Source: Phycisphaerales bacterium UBA7800 (GTDB lineage Bacteria > Planctomycetota > Phycisphaerae > Phycisphaerales > Phycisphaeraceae). From it: DNA of 64,000 nucleotides. Each line of letters opens with the position of its first letter. The stretch's first letter is position 1. Below the pieces are notes generated by a model, which did no database searches, had not been told where the DNA came from, and saw only the letters and a list, made by a program, of their open reading frames with translations. Location: positions 169,189 through 233,188 of the forward strand of contig DLCK01000051.1 in assembly GCA_002480565.1 (NCBI GenBank), read 5' to 3'. The position numbers and the translations under genes were made by a program. Of the stretch, positions 8,622 to 16,940 are shown piece after piece.

Positions 8622-9767
8622 ATGGCACGATCCATCACACCATCTGAAGCTGATCTGGATACCAGCAGTAAGCCTGTCTCGGGGCAAAGCGGGGCTTCCG
8701 GGGCTTCCGGGGGGGCAGGTCAACCACGGACTCGGCTTGTTGATGTTGCCAAGCGCGCCAAGGTTGCCCGGTCGACAGCTGCTCAGGCTTTGTATGGTTC
8801 AGGGGGCAGTAATGTCCGAGTCAGTGATGAGACAGCGGATCGCATACGCAAAATTGCCCGGGAGATGAATTTTCAACCCAATCGCCTGGCTCGCGGACTC
8901 CGCGGCGCTTGTACGCAGTCGGTGGGGGCGGTTTGGTCTGTGCTTGAACCTCAGACGACTGATGCGCCGCTGGTCAATGCGATCCTCACGCAATTGCAAT
9001 CCGATGGCTATGCGACGTACCAATCCAATCATCCGATCAACGTTGAGCAGACATGCAAGTTGCTTGACGACTTGTTATCGCGGCAGTTGGATTCACTGGT
9101 GATTCGACTCCGCCCGGATCATTATGAATCGAAGGATGTGTTGGATTTACTGGGTCGATTTCGCAGCGCGATTGCGGTCGTGCCTTGGGCCGTGGATGGG
9201 ATTGCCATTGATCAGGTGATTCATGACCGGGATACGGGGATGGTGGAAGTGGTCGATCATTTTGTGGCGACCGGCAGACGAAAAATGCTGTTGATGTTGA
9301 GCATGCGTGATCTGACGGAGCAGCGTAAGTTACAGGTGTTTCGTGACCGTATGATCCATCATGGGCTTGATCCTGATAAGCATATCACTGTGCTTGACCG
9401 AGGTATTGAGTCACACGAAGTCGAGAACATTTTCGAACATTTTGAAAAGTTGATTGAGTCGGAGCTTAACGCAGACTGTCAGGCCGATGCCATTTTCAGT
9501 TCCAACGATGTCATTCTGATGATCGTCGCCCGTCGGTTAAGACGGTTGGGTATCGATGTGCCAAGGCGCATTGCTTTAGCGGGTTTGAACGACACATTAG
9601 CTGCACAGTATTGGGATCCGGCACTGGCGATGATAAATCGGCAACAGGATCACCTGGTACAGACAGTGTGTAATCTCGTAAACGCACGTTTGGCGGACCC
9701 TAAAAGACCGCTGGAGTGTCGACATGTTCCCATGAAGTTTGTGGTACGGGAATCAGCAGGAAGTTGA
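8622..9767 (+). CDS. LacI-family transcriptional regulator
   Basis: This DNA-binding regulator has a LacI-type N-terminal helix-turn-helix (about 36-60, RLVDVAKRAKVARSTAAQAL), the hinge region with NFQPNRLARGLRG, and a periplasmic-binding-protein-like sensor domain to the C-terminus, which ends with the family-typical FVVRESAG. LacI regulators bind palindromic operators and release them, or tighten on them, when a sugar or nucleoside binds. The N-terminal extension of about 33 residues is unusual; part of it (GASGASGGAG) is encoded by the GGGGCTTCC repeat. AGGA at 8611-8614 precedes the ATG. Two pseudopilin-like genes follow on the same strand and are plausible targets, by position only. Confidence 0.92.
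   Translation: MARSITPSEADLDTSSKPVSGQSGASGASGGAGQPRTRLVDVAKRAKVARSTAAQALYGSGGSNVRVSDETADRIRKIAREMNFQPNRLARGLRGACTQSVGAVWSVLEPQTTDAPLVNAILTQLQSDGYATYQSNHPINVEQTCKLLDDLLSRQLDSLVIRLRPDHYESKDVLDLLGRFRSAIAVVPWAVDGIAIDQVIHDRDTGMVEVVDHFVATGRRKMLLMLSMRDLTEQRKLQVFRDRMIHHGLDPDKHITVLDRGIESHEVENIFEHFEKLIESELNADCQADAIFSSNDVILMIVARRLRRLGIDVPRRIALAGLNDTLAAQYWDPALAMINRQQDHLVQTVCNLVNARLADPKRPLECRHVPMKFVVRESAGS
8690..8716. repeat. GGGGCTTCC repeat inside the LacI-family gene
   Basis: Two tandem GGGGCTTCC units followed by a G-run encode the GASGASGGAG part of the N-terminal extension. The word is identical to the one in queG but read in a different frame and on the other strand. Confidence 0.8.
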
Positions 9768-9843
9768 TTTTGAATCGTAAAATTGCATTGGTGATTCACA
9801 TTCATGTGGAATCCTTTGCGTTTGACTCTTGAGGAAGAGGACC

Positions 9844-10626
9844 ATGAAACAGAATCTGTACCCACAAACGCGTCGGTATTCGACTGAACATCAGTCTGTG
9901 TTGCCAATGGGTTTTACGCTCATTGAGTTGTTGGTTGTGATTTCCATTGTGTCGTTGTTGATTTCGATTCTTTTACCATCATTGAAGAATGCCCGGTCAC
10001 TTGCTCGCAGTGCCCAGTGCATGTCCAATCAGCGATCCGTAGGGGCGTTGATGTTTATTTATTCACAGGACTACGACCAATACCTGCCAGTACGCCGGAC
10101 ACTTAAGAGTGGTGTGTATCAGTATGGCTGGCCGAATTTGATTTGGAAGTACATGGACACCGGCAGAAAACTGGGCAACAAATACGACAAGGGCAAGCTC
10201 GTAGGCACAGCCATGAACTGTCCCGAAGGTCAGACGGATATCAAAGATAATCCACATTGGGGCCGAATCTATACACTCAACCAGTGGTTTAAATTGCCGA
10301 ACAATAACTCGATCTATCAAAGTGCCAACAAGTCCATTCGCATCTCGGACATCAAGAAAAGTTCGAAGGTGTTTTTACTCTCAGAACAAACGGTCAAGGC
10401 TGCCTGGGCTGGCAACAAATGGATATTCGCGGACTATACGACCAATCCTTTGAACCACAGTCAACAGCAACTTGTCAATCATCACACTGCCAGCAAGGCG
10501 ACCAACGCGACCTATTCAGATGGCCATGTGAAATTAATGGACGAACAGGACTTCCCGCATATCAATGCGACAACATTTGTGACTGAAAGATATGACTACC
10601 GTTGGCATGGTTCGACGAACAAATGA
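9844..10626 (+). CDS. Pseudopilin-like secreted protein, copy 1
   Basis: This 260-residue protein has a type IV prepilin/type II secretion pseudopilin N-terminus. The short leader ends MG, followed by FTLIELLVVISIVSLLISIL, so a prepilin peptidase should cut before the phenylalanine and methylate it. The rest is a globular domain with the SDGHV-type C-terminal signature common in planctomycete prepilin-type proteins. I chose the ATG at 9844 because AGGAAGAGGA precedes it; the in-frame TTG upstream is unlikely. The next gene is a close paralogue. Large families of such proteins occur in planctomycetes and their role is not established. The preceding LacI gene may control this pair. Confidence 0.9.
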   Translation: MKQNLYPQTRRYSTEHQSVLPMGFTLIELLVVISIVSLLISILLPSLKNARSLARSAQCMSNQRSVGALMFIYSQDYDQYLPVRRTLKSGVYQYGWPNLIWKYMDTGRKLGNKYDKGKLVGTAMNCPEGQTDIKDNPHWGRIYTLNQWFKLPNNNSIYQSANKSIRISDIKKSSKVFLLSEQTVKAAWAGNKWIFADYTTNPLNHSQQQLVNHHTASKATNATYSDGHVKLMDEQDFPHINATTFVTERYDYRWHGSTNK

Positions 10627-10648
10627 CTTGCCAATGTTATTAGAGGAT

Positions 10649-10672
10649 ACCCCTTAAATATCTCGGGGTTTG
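10649..10672 (+). terminator. Weak hairpin between the two pseudopilin-like genes
   Basis: ACCCC pairs with GGGGT across an 11-base loop and is followed by TTG. It is short and at best attenuates transcription into the second copy. Confidence 0.3.
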
Positions 10673-10693
10673 ATTCACAGAAAAGAGAGATAC

Positions 10694-11473
10694 ATGAACC
10701 AGCAACACTGCGACACTTATTTTTTTGCCAAAAAGATAACACGTGATATCAATCGGGGTTTTACATTAATCGAACTTCTGGTGGTGATCTCCATCGTGGC
10801 ATTACTCATCGCCATCCTCTTGCCAGCACTCAAAAGCGCTCGGTCAGTGGCTCGTAGTGCTCAGTGCATGTCCAATGAACGATCGGTAGGAGGATTGATG
10901 TTCGTTTATTCGCAGGACTTTGACGACTACATGCCCATCCGCCGAACCAGTGTCAGCGGTACCTACACCGACAGTTGGGTTCGAGGTATGTGGACCTACA
11001 TGAACAACGGTGTGAAGCTCAACCTCAAGTACGACAAAACCAAGCTCAAAGGTACAGCACTAAGCTGCCCCGAGTCCCAGACCGATGTGGCCGACAATCC
11101 AAGCTGGGGGCACATTTACACCTACAATCAATGGTTCAAAAAGCCCAACGGCAGCTCCATTTACCAAGGGCAAAATGTCACCTTCCGCCTTAGTGATGTT
11201 AAGAAAAACTCTGAAGTCTTCCTACTCGTCGAACAGGCAACCAAGGGAGGCTGGACCAGTGGCAAGTGGGTTTTTGCGGACTACACCGCCAACGCCCTGG
11301 ATCACAATGATCAAAAACTCGTGAATCATCACACCTCCAGCAAGGGGACCAACGCAACCTTTTGTGACGGACATGTAACATACATGGCTGATGAAGATTT
11401 CCCACACGATAACGACGGGACCTATGTCTATGAAAGTTGGGATTACCGTTGGCATGGGTCGACAAATAAGTAA
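10694..11473 (+). CDS. Pseudopilin-like secreted protein, copy 2
   Basis: This 259-residue protein is a close tandem paralogue of the preceding gene. It shares the prepilin cleavage site (G before FTLIELLVVISIVALLIAIL), the RSAQCMSN segment, the pattern CPE-x-QTD and the identical ending YRWHGSTNK. The main differences lie in the leader and in the middle of the globular domain. The ATG at 10694 follows AGAGAG; a TTG at 10670 would lengthen the leader by eight residues. A duplication followed by moderate divergence is the simplest history. It is expected to be exported and held in the inner membrane by the N-terminal helix, or assembled into a pseudopilus-like structure. Confidence 0.9.
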   Translation: MNQQHCDTYFFAKKITRDINRGFTLIELLVVISIVALLIAILLPALKSARSVARSAQCMSNERSVGGLMFVYSQDFDDYMPIRRTSVSGTYTDSWVRGMWTYMNNGVKLNLKYDKTKLKGTALSCPESQTDVADNPSWGHIYTYNQWFKKPNGSSIYQGQNVTFRLSDVKKNSEVFLLVEQATKGGWTSGKWVFADYTANALDHNDQKLVNHHTSSKGTNATFCDGHVTYMADEDFPHDNDGTYVYESWDYRWHGSTNK

Positions 11474-11500
11474 CTCCATACCACTCACATAACGCACTTT

Positions 11501-11531
11501 GACGAGTCGTGTCACTTTGATGCGGCTCGTC
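11501..11531 (+). terminator. Possible hairpin after the pseudopilin-like pair
   Basis: GACGAGTC can pair with GGCTCGTC across a 15-base loop. No T-run follows, so termination here is uncertain. Confidence 0.3.
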
Positions 11532-11685
11532 GTGCGTTTGGGGTGGTCTGTCGATATCAAAAGCCTCGCTTGTCCCATACTCTCAAACTGGTAACCAAGG
11601 CCAAACCGCATTACAATTCCAGCTTAACCCTGTGTTTGAGCACGGATTGATTATCGCTTGACAGGGTCAAGATGGAACCGCAAAT

Positions 11686-12975
11686 ATGCCCTATGAACTC
11701 AAACCGTATGACGTGGATGTTGAAACGACACCCTACGTTCGCGAAGACGTCCCAGCGACTGGCCAGGGGGATCGCTGGACACTGAACTTCGGCCCGCAGC
11801 ATCCTGCGACGCATACCACCTTGCGTATCGTCATGGAGCTTGACGGCGAACGCATCGCCCGTGCCGTGCCGCATATCGGTTATCTACACTCAGGCTTTGA
11901 AAAACTCGGCGAAGCACTCGACTACAACCAGTATGTCACCATTGTCTCGCGGATGAATTATGTCTCGCCGATCTCCAACGACATCTGTTGGCATCACTGT
12001 GTCGAAAAACTTTTCGACATCGACATCACCCCGCGATGCAAAGTCGTTCGAACCATCCTTGCGGAACTGGGACGTATTCAGGATCACCTGCTGTCCATCG
12101 GTGCTGCGGCATTGGACCTTGGTGCCTTTACCGCGTTTCTCTACGGGTTTAACGAACGCGAAAAAATCTACGACATCGTCGACTACATCTCCGGCCAGCG
12201 TTTCCATCCAGACTACACCCGCGTCGGTGGCATGATGGCTGACCTGCCTGACGAAGAAGTCTTCAAACGCATGGTCAAAAAGTTCATCCGTGAACAACTT
12301 CCACCTGCGATCAAGGACATTGAAACGCTGCTCAACAACAACCGCATCTTCCGTGATCGCACCGAAGGCATCGGCACGATTTCAACCGACGAAGCTGAAG
12401 GCTGGTCACTGTCCGGCCCCGTCGCTCGCGCGTCAGGTGTCCGGGCGGATCTGCGTAAAGATGAACCGTATCTCTGCTATGCCGACAACTGGGATGGGCA
12501 GGGGGCAGAGGCTGTAAAGTTCAATGTCGTACTTGCATCCAAAGGCGACTGCTTTGCTCGCTTCCTGGTCAGAATTGAAGAAGTCAAACAGTCCGTCAAG
12601 ATCATCGAGCAGCTCATCGACAACATCCCCGGTGGGCCGATGAATGTCTTCGACGATGCAGGTGTCACCAAGCCTGACAAGTCTTCGGTGTATGGCTCGA
12701 TTGAAGGTCTGATTCAACACTTTGAATTGGTGATGACCAACCGTGGTTGGAAAGCTCCTGTTGCTGAAGTCTACGGTGCCAACGAAACCGGCAACGGTGA
12801 GTTGGGCTATTACATCGTTTCCGACGGTGGGCCAAGACCCTGGCGTGTGAAGACCCGTCCGCCAAGCTTCATTAATTATTCCGTGTTCTCCAAGTTGATT
12901 GAAGGACACATGATTGCTGACACGCCTGCGATTCTCGGTTCACTGAACATCATCGCAGCAGAGTTGGATCGTTAA
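11686..12975 (+). CDS. nuoD: NADH-quinone oxidoreductase subunit D
   Basis: NuoD is the 49-kDa-type subunit of respiratory complex I and helps form the quinone-binding site in the connecting arm. The 429 residues show the family hallmarks: FGPQHPATHTTLR near the start, PHIGYLHSGFEKL, YLERVD-like SRMNYVSPI, RTILAELGRIQDHL, and RVGGMMADLP. The C-terminus, with its signature acidic ending (AAELDR), is complete. No separate nuoC fusion is present. It begins a cluster with nuoE, a small gene and nuoF, all on the plus strand. The other nuo genes are not in the window, so the operon is split, as is common in planctomycetes. Confidence 0.96.
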   Translation: MPYELKPYDVDVETTPYVREDVPATGQGDRWTLNFGPQHPATHTTLRIVMELDGERIARAVPHIGYLHSGFEKLGEALDYNQYVTIVSRMNYVSPISNDICWHHCVEKLFDIDITPRCKVVRTILAELGRIQDHLLSIGAAALDLGAFTAFLYGFNEREKIYDIVDYISGQRFHPDYTRVGGMMADLPDEEVFKRMVKKFIREQLPPAIKDIETLLNNNRIFRDRTEGIGTISTDEAEGWSLSGPVARASGVRADLRKDEPYLCYADNWDGQGAEAVKFNVVLASKGDCFARFLVRIEEVKQSVKIIEQLIDNIPGGPMNVFDDAGVTKPDKSSVYGSIEGLIQHFELVMTNRGWKAPVAEVYGANETGNGELGYYIVSDGGPRPWRVKTRPPSFINYSVFSKLIEGHMIADTPAILGSLNIIAAELDR

Positions 12976-13040
12976 TCATTTGACCATTGCTGCGAGCTTT
13001 GATGTTCGCAGATTTAAGTATCAAGCACTCGGAGTGACCC

Positions 13041-13565
13041 ATGCCCTGGATTACCAAGAACAGCGGAACGATGCAGATCGACACCCGCGAAGAAGCTTAT
13101 CTCGATGAAGCTCTCAAAGCTGAGATTGAAGCGAATATCATCCCGCGTTATCCCGACCGCCGTGCTGCGATGCTGCCGACGCTTCATGCCGTGCAACACA
13201 AAGTTGGATGGCTCCCAGCTCAGGCGCTCAAAGAGATTGGTGAATTCCTTGGCACCGCACCCGCGGAAGTCATGGACACGGCCACGTTCTACGAAGAGTA
13301 TTGGCTCACGCCCAAAGGCAAGTATGTCATATGGGTCTGTCAATCCATCTCCTGTGAATTAATGGACCGCGAATCATTGATGACCAAGCTCAAAGCCAAA
13401 CTCAGTATCGAACCCGGCGAGACTACCGAGGACGGCAAGTTCACTTTGATGAACGTCGAATGCCTCGGCTCCTGTGGCACAGCACCGTGTGCTTTGGTTG
13501 ATGAAAAACTCCACGAAAACTTATCCGTCGATAACGTCGACGCGATTTTGGATGCCCTGGAATGA
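13041..13565 (+). CDS. nuoE: NADH-quinone oxidoreductase subunit E
   Basis: NuoE is the 24-kDa-type peripheral subunit of complex I and carries the N1a [2Fe-2S] cluster next to the FMN subunit. The thioredoxin-like domain has the expected ligands: C-x4-C in CQSISC and C-x3-C in CLGSC. The length of 174 residues is normal. GGAG at 13031-13034 precedes the ATG. The stop codon overlaps the start of the next small gene in ATGA, so the two are translationally coupled. nuoF follows after that gene. Confidence 0.95.
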   Translation: MPWITKNSGTMQIDTREEAYLDEALKAEIEANIIPRYPDRRAAMLPTLHAVQHKVGWLPAQALKEIGEFLGTAPAEVMDTATFYEEYWLTPKGKYVIWVCQSISCELMDRESLMTKLKAKLSIEPGETTEDGKFTLMNVECLGSCGTAPCALVDEKLHENLSVDNVDAILDALE

Positions 13566-13783
13566 CCGACAACTGGTTCACAAAACTTTGCTACTCAGCA
13601 GGCAAGACGATTCACGAAATCACCAAGCCTGCCCCCGGAAGTAAATCGTCCGGGAGTAAGAGAACGGTGAACAAAAAAGTTGAAGAAAAAAAAGTGAGTA
13701 AAAACGTCACTTTGCGACGCACAACGATTGATGAAATTGAAATAACGAACCGTGACCAAGAGGAAGCGGACAACAAAAACTAG
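13562..13783 (+). CDS. Small charged protein overlapping nuoE, upstream of nuoF
   Basis: I do not recognise this 73-residue protein. It starts in the ATGA overlap with the nuoE stop, which argues for real, coupled translation. The N-terminal part (NWFTKLCYSAGKTIHEI) is weakly amphipathic with one cysteine. The rest is highly charged, with a KKVEEKKVSK stretch and an acidic end (DQEEADNKN). There is no signal peptide or membrane helix. Its position between nuoE and nuoF suggests a link with the NADH-oxidising module of complex I, perhaps an assembly or accessory factor, but that is inference from position only. Confidence 0.65.
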   Translation: MTDNWFTKLCYSAGKTIHEITKPAPGSKSSGSKRTVNKKVEEKKVSKNVTLRRTTIDEIEITNRDQEEADNKN

Positions 13784-13823
13784 ACAGACTCCACCGCAAC
13801 GATATTGAAGCGGGAAACACAAT

Positions 13824-15185
13824 ATGCCATTACAAGAACCCGTCCTGACCAAACGAATCCCGACACCGCCGTTCGGAGATTTTTCACAGCGGAAGCTCAT
13901 CAGCTACGAAGACTTCGTCGCTACGGGCGGCTATGTCGGTCTGAAAAAAGCCATCGACATGCAGCCCTCGGATATCATCGACACGATGAAAGCCAGCGAA
14001 CTGCGCGGCCGTGGTGGTGCCGGTTTCCCCGCGGGTGTCAAGTGGAGCTTCCTGCCCCCGCAGGATGGTAAGCCCCGTTATTTGGCAGTGAACTCTGACG
14101 AATCCGAACCCGGCACGTTCAAGGACCGGATGCTGCTGGACTTTGATCCGCATATCCTTCTTGAAGGCATCGCCATCTGCATGCGCGCCTGTCAACTGGA
14201 TACCACCTACATCTACATCCGGGGCGAGTATCATCATCAGGCCAAGGTGCTTAATGCTGCCATTGATGAAGCCTATGCCAACAACATCTTCGGCCCCAAT
14301 TCGATCATGGGCAAGATCAACGACCGCGAGCCGCGCTGCTTTGTGCATCGTGGTGCTGGTGCGTATATCTGCGGTGAAGAAACCGCGCTGCTTAACTCAC
14401 TGGAAGGCAAGCGTGGTTGGCCTCGCATCAAGCCTCCATTCCCCGCTGTGGCTGGTGCATTTGGTCGACCCACCATCATCAACAATGTCGAAACACTTGC
14501 CATGTGCGGCCCGATCATCGATCGAGGTGTCGACTGGTTTAAGACCATGGGTGTCGCTCGTCCCGAAGGTGTGCCCCCGCATGTCCCTGCAAGTTACGGC
14601 CCCAAGCTCATCGGCGTCTCTGGTCACGTGAATCGACCCGGTGTCTATGAAGAAAACCTCGGCATCACCGTCCGTGAGATGATCGAAAAATATTGCGGCG
14701 GTATGCGTAACGGCAAGAAGTTCAAGTCCGCTGTCCCCGGTGGTATCGCCATGGGGGTCTTAGGGACCGACCAAATCGACGCGCCTCTGGACTTTGACAT
14801 TGGCAGAAACTTCGGCTGCCTTGGACTCGGTACCGCTGGCGTTATCGTCATGGATGAAGATACCGATATGGTGGCTATGGCACGCAACGTCGTCCGATTC
14901 TTCAGCCACGAATCATGTGGTCAATGTACACCCTGTCGCGAAGGCAGTAACTGGGTCTACAAGACTCTCAAACGCATCGAAGAAGGCAACGGCACCACCG
15001 CTGACCTGGATCTGCTGCTGGAAGTCTCCGGCTCCCAAGGTGCCATGCCCGGTACCACCATCTGCGGCTTGGCTGACGGCACCAACTGGGCCATCAAGAC
15101 CTTCCTCAACAAGTTCTGGGACGACTTCGAATCCCGCGTCAAACCCAGCAAAATCGCCGGCTACAGCTTGCCTGTGTTGGTTTGA
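13824..15185 (+). CDS. nuoF: NADH-quinone oxidoreductase subunit F
   Basis: NuoF is the 51-kDa-type subunit of complex I. It binds NADH and FMN and carries the N3 [4Fe-4S] cluster. The glycine-rich flavin motif GRGGAGFPAG (about 58-67), the NADH-site segment ESEPGTFKDR, and the cluster motif SCGQCTPCREG (three cysteines, with a fourth in the later TICGLAD segment) are all present. At 453 residues it is full length. It completes the nuoD-nuoE-small gene-nuoF unit; nuoG does not follow. A repeat-flanked SUKH gene lies directly downstream, so the cluster ends here. Confidence 0.96.
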   Translation: MPLQEPVLTKRIPTPPFGDFSQRKLISYEDFVATGGYVGLKKAIDMQPSDIIDTMKASELRGRGGAGFPAGVKWSFLPPQDGKPRYLAVNSDESEPGTFKDRMLLDFDPHILLEGIAICMRACQLDTTYIYIRGEYHHQAKVLNAAIDEAYANNIFGPNSIMGKINDREPRCFVHRGAGAYICGEETALLNSLEGKRGWPRIKPPFPAVAGAFGRPTIINNVETLAMCGPIIDRGVDWFKTMGVARPEGVPPHVPASYGPKLIGVSGHVNRPGVYEENLGITVREMIEKYCGGMRNGKKFKSAVPGGIAMGVLGTDQIDAPLDFDIGRNFGCLGLGTAGVIVMDEDTDMVAMARNVVRFFSHESCGQCTPCREGSNWVYKTLKRIEEGNGTTADLDLLLEVSGSQGAMPGTTICGLADGTNWAIKTFLNKFWDDFESRVKPSKIAGYSLPVLV

Positions 15186-15249
15186 TCGCAAGCGAGCCGC
15201 GTTGTGTCAATGCGGATTGAGCGAAGCTCAACATCTGCAGCAAATCATT

Positions 15250-15279
15250 TTGAACCGCCAAGGCGCCAAGAACGCCAAG
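15250..15279 (+). repeat. Left inverted repeat of the SUKH cassette
   Basis: This 30-bp sequence (TTGAACCGCC, then AAGGCGCCAAGAACGCCAAG) is the perfect reverse complement of 15718-15747. Its core, GCCAAG repeated about every 9 bases, is shared with copies at 25721, 25831, 33463, 41193 and 51617. Confidence 0.92.
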
Positions 15280-15292
15280 TTATGAGAGAAAA

Positions 15293-15700
15293 ATGATTCA
15301 GCGTTTGAAGAAGTTGAGATCATTGATTCTCGAAATGTATCCTCAAAGCCAATTGAGACCGGTTTCCGATGCTCAGATGGAGGCACTTCTTAAACGCTTC
15401 CCTGATATTCCATATCATCTTCACCTGTATTTGAAATTGATTGGTTTTGGCACGATTGGTGCATCAAACTATTCGGTGCATATTCCATTTGAGGCACACC
15501 ATATCTTTGATATTCAAGAAGCTTCACATCTAGCAGATTTTGTCTTGTTGGGCGATGATTTTGCTGGCACATTTGAAGCCTATGACACCTGTAATAACTG
15601 GCAATTGGCTTGTGTGGATGAACATTGGAATTTTGAAAAATGTGAGGGTGGAAACTTCATCCAGTTTTTGGAAGACATGTATGGGTCTTTATCCAATTAA
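15293..15700 (+). CDS. SUKH (SMI1/KNR4) family protein
   Basis: This 135-residue protein resembles the SUKH superfamily (SMI1/KNR4). In bacteria the family consists largely of immunity proteins that neutralise polymorphic toxins. Visible are the N-terminal helix followed by FPDIPYHLHLYLKLIGFGTIG, which matches the family pattern of a proline turn, aromatic residues and a glycine turn. The later LLGDDFAGTFEAYD stretch and the acidic C-terminal helix (FLEDMYGSL) also fit. No toxin is adjacent, so it is an orphan. It appears more AT-rich than the nuo genes. It sits alone inside a perfect 30-bp inverted repeat, which suggests arrival as a small cassette. Confidence 0.75.
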   Translation: MIQRLKKLRSLILEMYPQSQLRPVSDAQMEALLKRFPDIPYHLHLYLKLIGFGTIGASNYSVHIPFEAHHIFDIQEASHLADFVLLGDDFAGTFEAYDTCNNWQLACVDEHWNFEKCEGGNFIQFLEDMYGSLSN

Positions 15701-15717
15701 AACTCTCTGCCTTGAAT

Positions 15718-15747
15718 CTTGGCGTTCTTGGCGCCTTGGCGGTTCAA
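15718..15747 (-). repeat. Right inverted repeat of the SUKH cassette
   Basis: This is an exact reverse complement of 15250-15279. Together the two copies bound a 498-bp segment holding one gene. I see no clear target-site duplication outside them. Confidence 0.92.
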
Positions 15748-15942
15748 TTCTCAATTCTTAATGCTAAATTCTCAGCTTTTCCGCCACCGACTCTTCAACG
15801 GGTTCTTTCTTATATGGACCTGTGGATTCATCCTCTGATGGGCTTATCGGCTGGTTTGTGCATTGCGGGTAGTGGTTAAGTCCTGTTCCGATTATGCCGA
15901 ATATACTAACTCTATCGAATAGATGATATTAGGAGTTCGCCC

Positions 15943-16779
15943 ATGTCCAATGCCATAGTGGGAACACATAACGCTGGTTTGACTGATCGTCAGCAACGTG
16001 AAGCTGCATATTACGATCAATATTCCACGAATCATGAAGTTGAAAAAGTCGATTTTGCACCCGCAACCAGTGATCAACTCCGGCCATGGAGTCCTTATTG
16101 GTCCTTGGTTCGCATTGTCCGTGACCAATACCGTGACCGTTCGCAAAAACTTCTGGAATTCGGTTGTGGTATGGGGGCGACAAGTGCGGTATTTGCCAAG
16201 GTCGGTTTTCAAGTCACCGGCATTGATATTTCCGAAGGCAACTGTCGTGTAGCCAGAAAGCTTGTGTCGCAACATGGCCTTGAAGACCGCTGTACCTTTC
16301 ATGTGATGCCTGGTGAAATGCTCGAATTTGAGGACAACACCTTTGACGTCATTACCGGTGTGGACATTCTTCACCATGTGGATGTTGCCAAAGTCATTGA
16401 GCAACTCAAACGTGTACTCAAGCCCGGCGGTGTCGTGATTTTCAAAGAGCCCCTGGGGGATACCATTCTTGAACGTATTCGCGAATTGAAACCCTTAATG
16501 AAACTGGCACCGCGCGATTCATCGCAGGATAATCACATTCACATCACCGAAGACGAACGTAAATTGTCTCGAGCAGAGATTGATTTGATTCGCTCGACAT
16601 TCACTGTGGAAAAAGAACGCCGTTTTTCAGTGCTTCAACGTTTCTATCGACTGCTGCCACGTCGCTGGTGGAATTTGGTCTGGAAGCTTCAACGTGCTGA
16701 TTATGAAATTATGAGTCGGTGTAAAACATTTGAAAATTTAGGTGACATCGGCATTTTTGTCTGCCGTAAAGCAGCCTAA
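15943..16779 (+). CDS. Class I SAM-dependent methyltransferase
   Basis: This 278-residue enzyme transfers a methyl group from S-adenosylmethionine. Motif I is clear (LEFGCGMGATSAVFA, about 67-81), followed by the acidic loop VTGIDIS, the DVITGVDILHHV motif and LKPGGVVIFKEP. This is the class I Rossmann layout of the Methyltransf_11/25 type. The C-terminal 80 residues, rich in arginine and tryptophan (RLLPRRWWNLVWKL), may bind a membrane or lipid-linked substrate. AGGAG at 15931-15935 precedes the ATG, and a strong terminator follows at 16815-16855. A convergent glycosyltransferase gene lies next to it, but the substrate is unknown. Confidence 0.87.
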   Translation: MSNAIVGTHNAGLTDRQQREAAYYDQYSTNHEVEKVDFAPATSDQLRPWSPYWSLVRIVRDQYRDRSQKLLEFGCGMGATSAVFAKVGFQVTGIDISEGNCRVARKLVSQHGLEDRCTFHVMPGEMLEFEDNTFDVITGVDILHHVDVAKVIEQLKRVLKPGGVVIFKEPLGDTILERIRELKPLMKLAPRDSSQDNHIHITEDERKLSRAEIDLIRSTFTVEKERRFSVLQRFYRLLPRRWWNLVWKLQRADYEIMSRCKTFENLGDIGIFVCRKAA

Positions 16780-16814
16780 AGTTCGCTTCATCCTATCTCA
16801 CAATCCAACATACG

Positions 16815-16855
16815 AATTCCCACAGTTAAGCGAATGCGAATCTGTGGGAATTTTC
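16815..16855 (+). terminator. Rho-independent terminator after the methyltransferase
   Basis: A perfect 11-bp stem (AATTCCCACAG with CTGTGGGAATT) has a 16-base loop that itself contains a small pairing, and is followed by TTTTC. Confidence 0.85.
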
Positions 16856-16940
16856 TATAGACGAGATGCTATAAATCTGAGTATGGGTTTAGGTTCTTGT
16901 CGAGTGGATCGCAAGGGATTGGTAATTCGTGCTCTCATAT

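Noticed and set aside
15250..15280. GCCAAG units considered as a CRISPR repeat
   Set aside because: The units are spaced about 9 bases apart without spacers of constant length, copies are scattered and in both orientations, and no cas gene is present.
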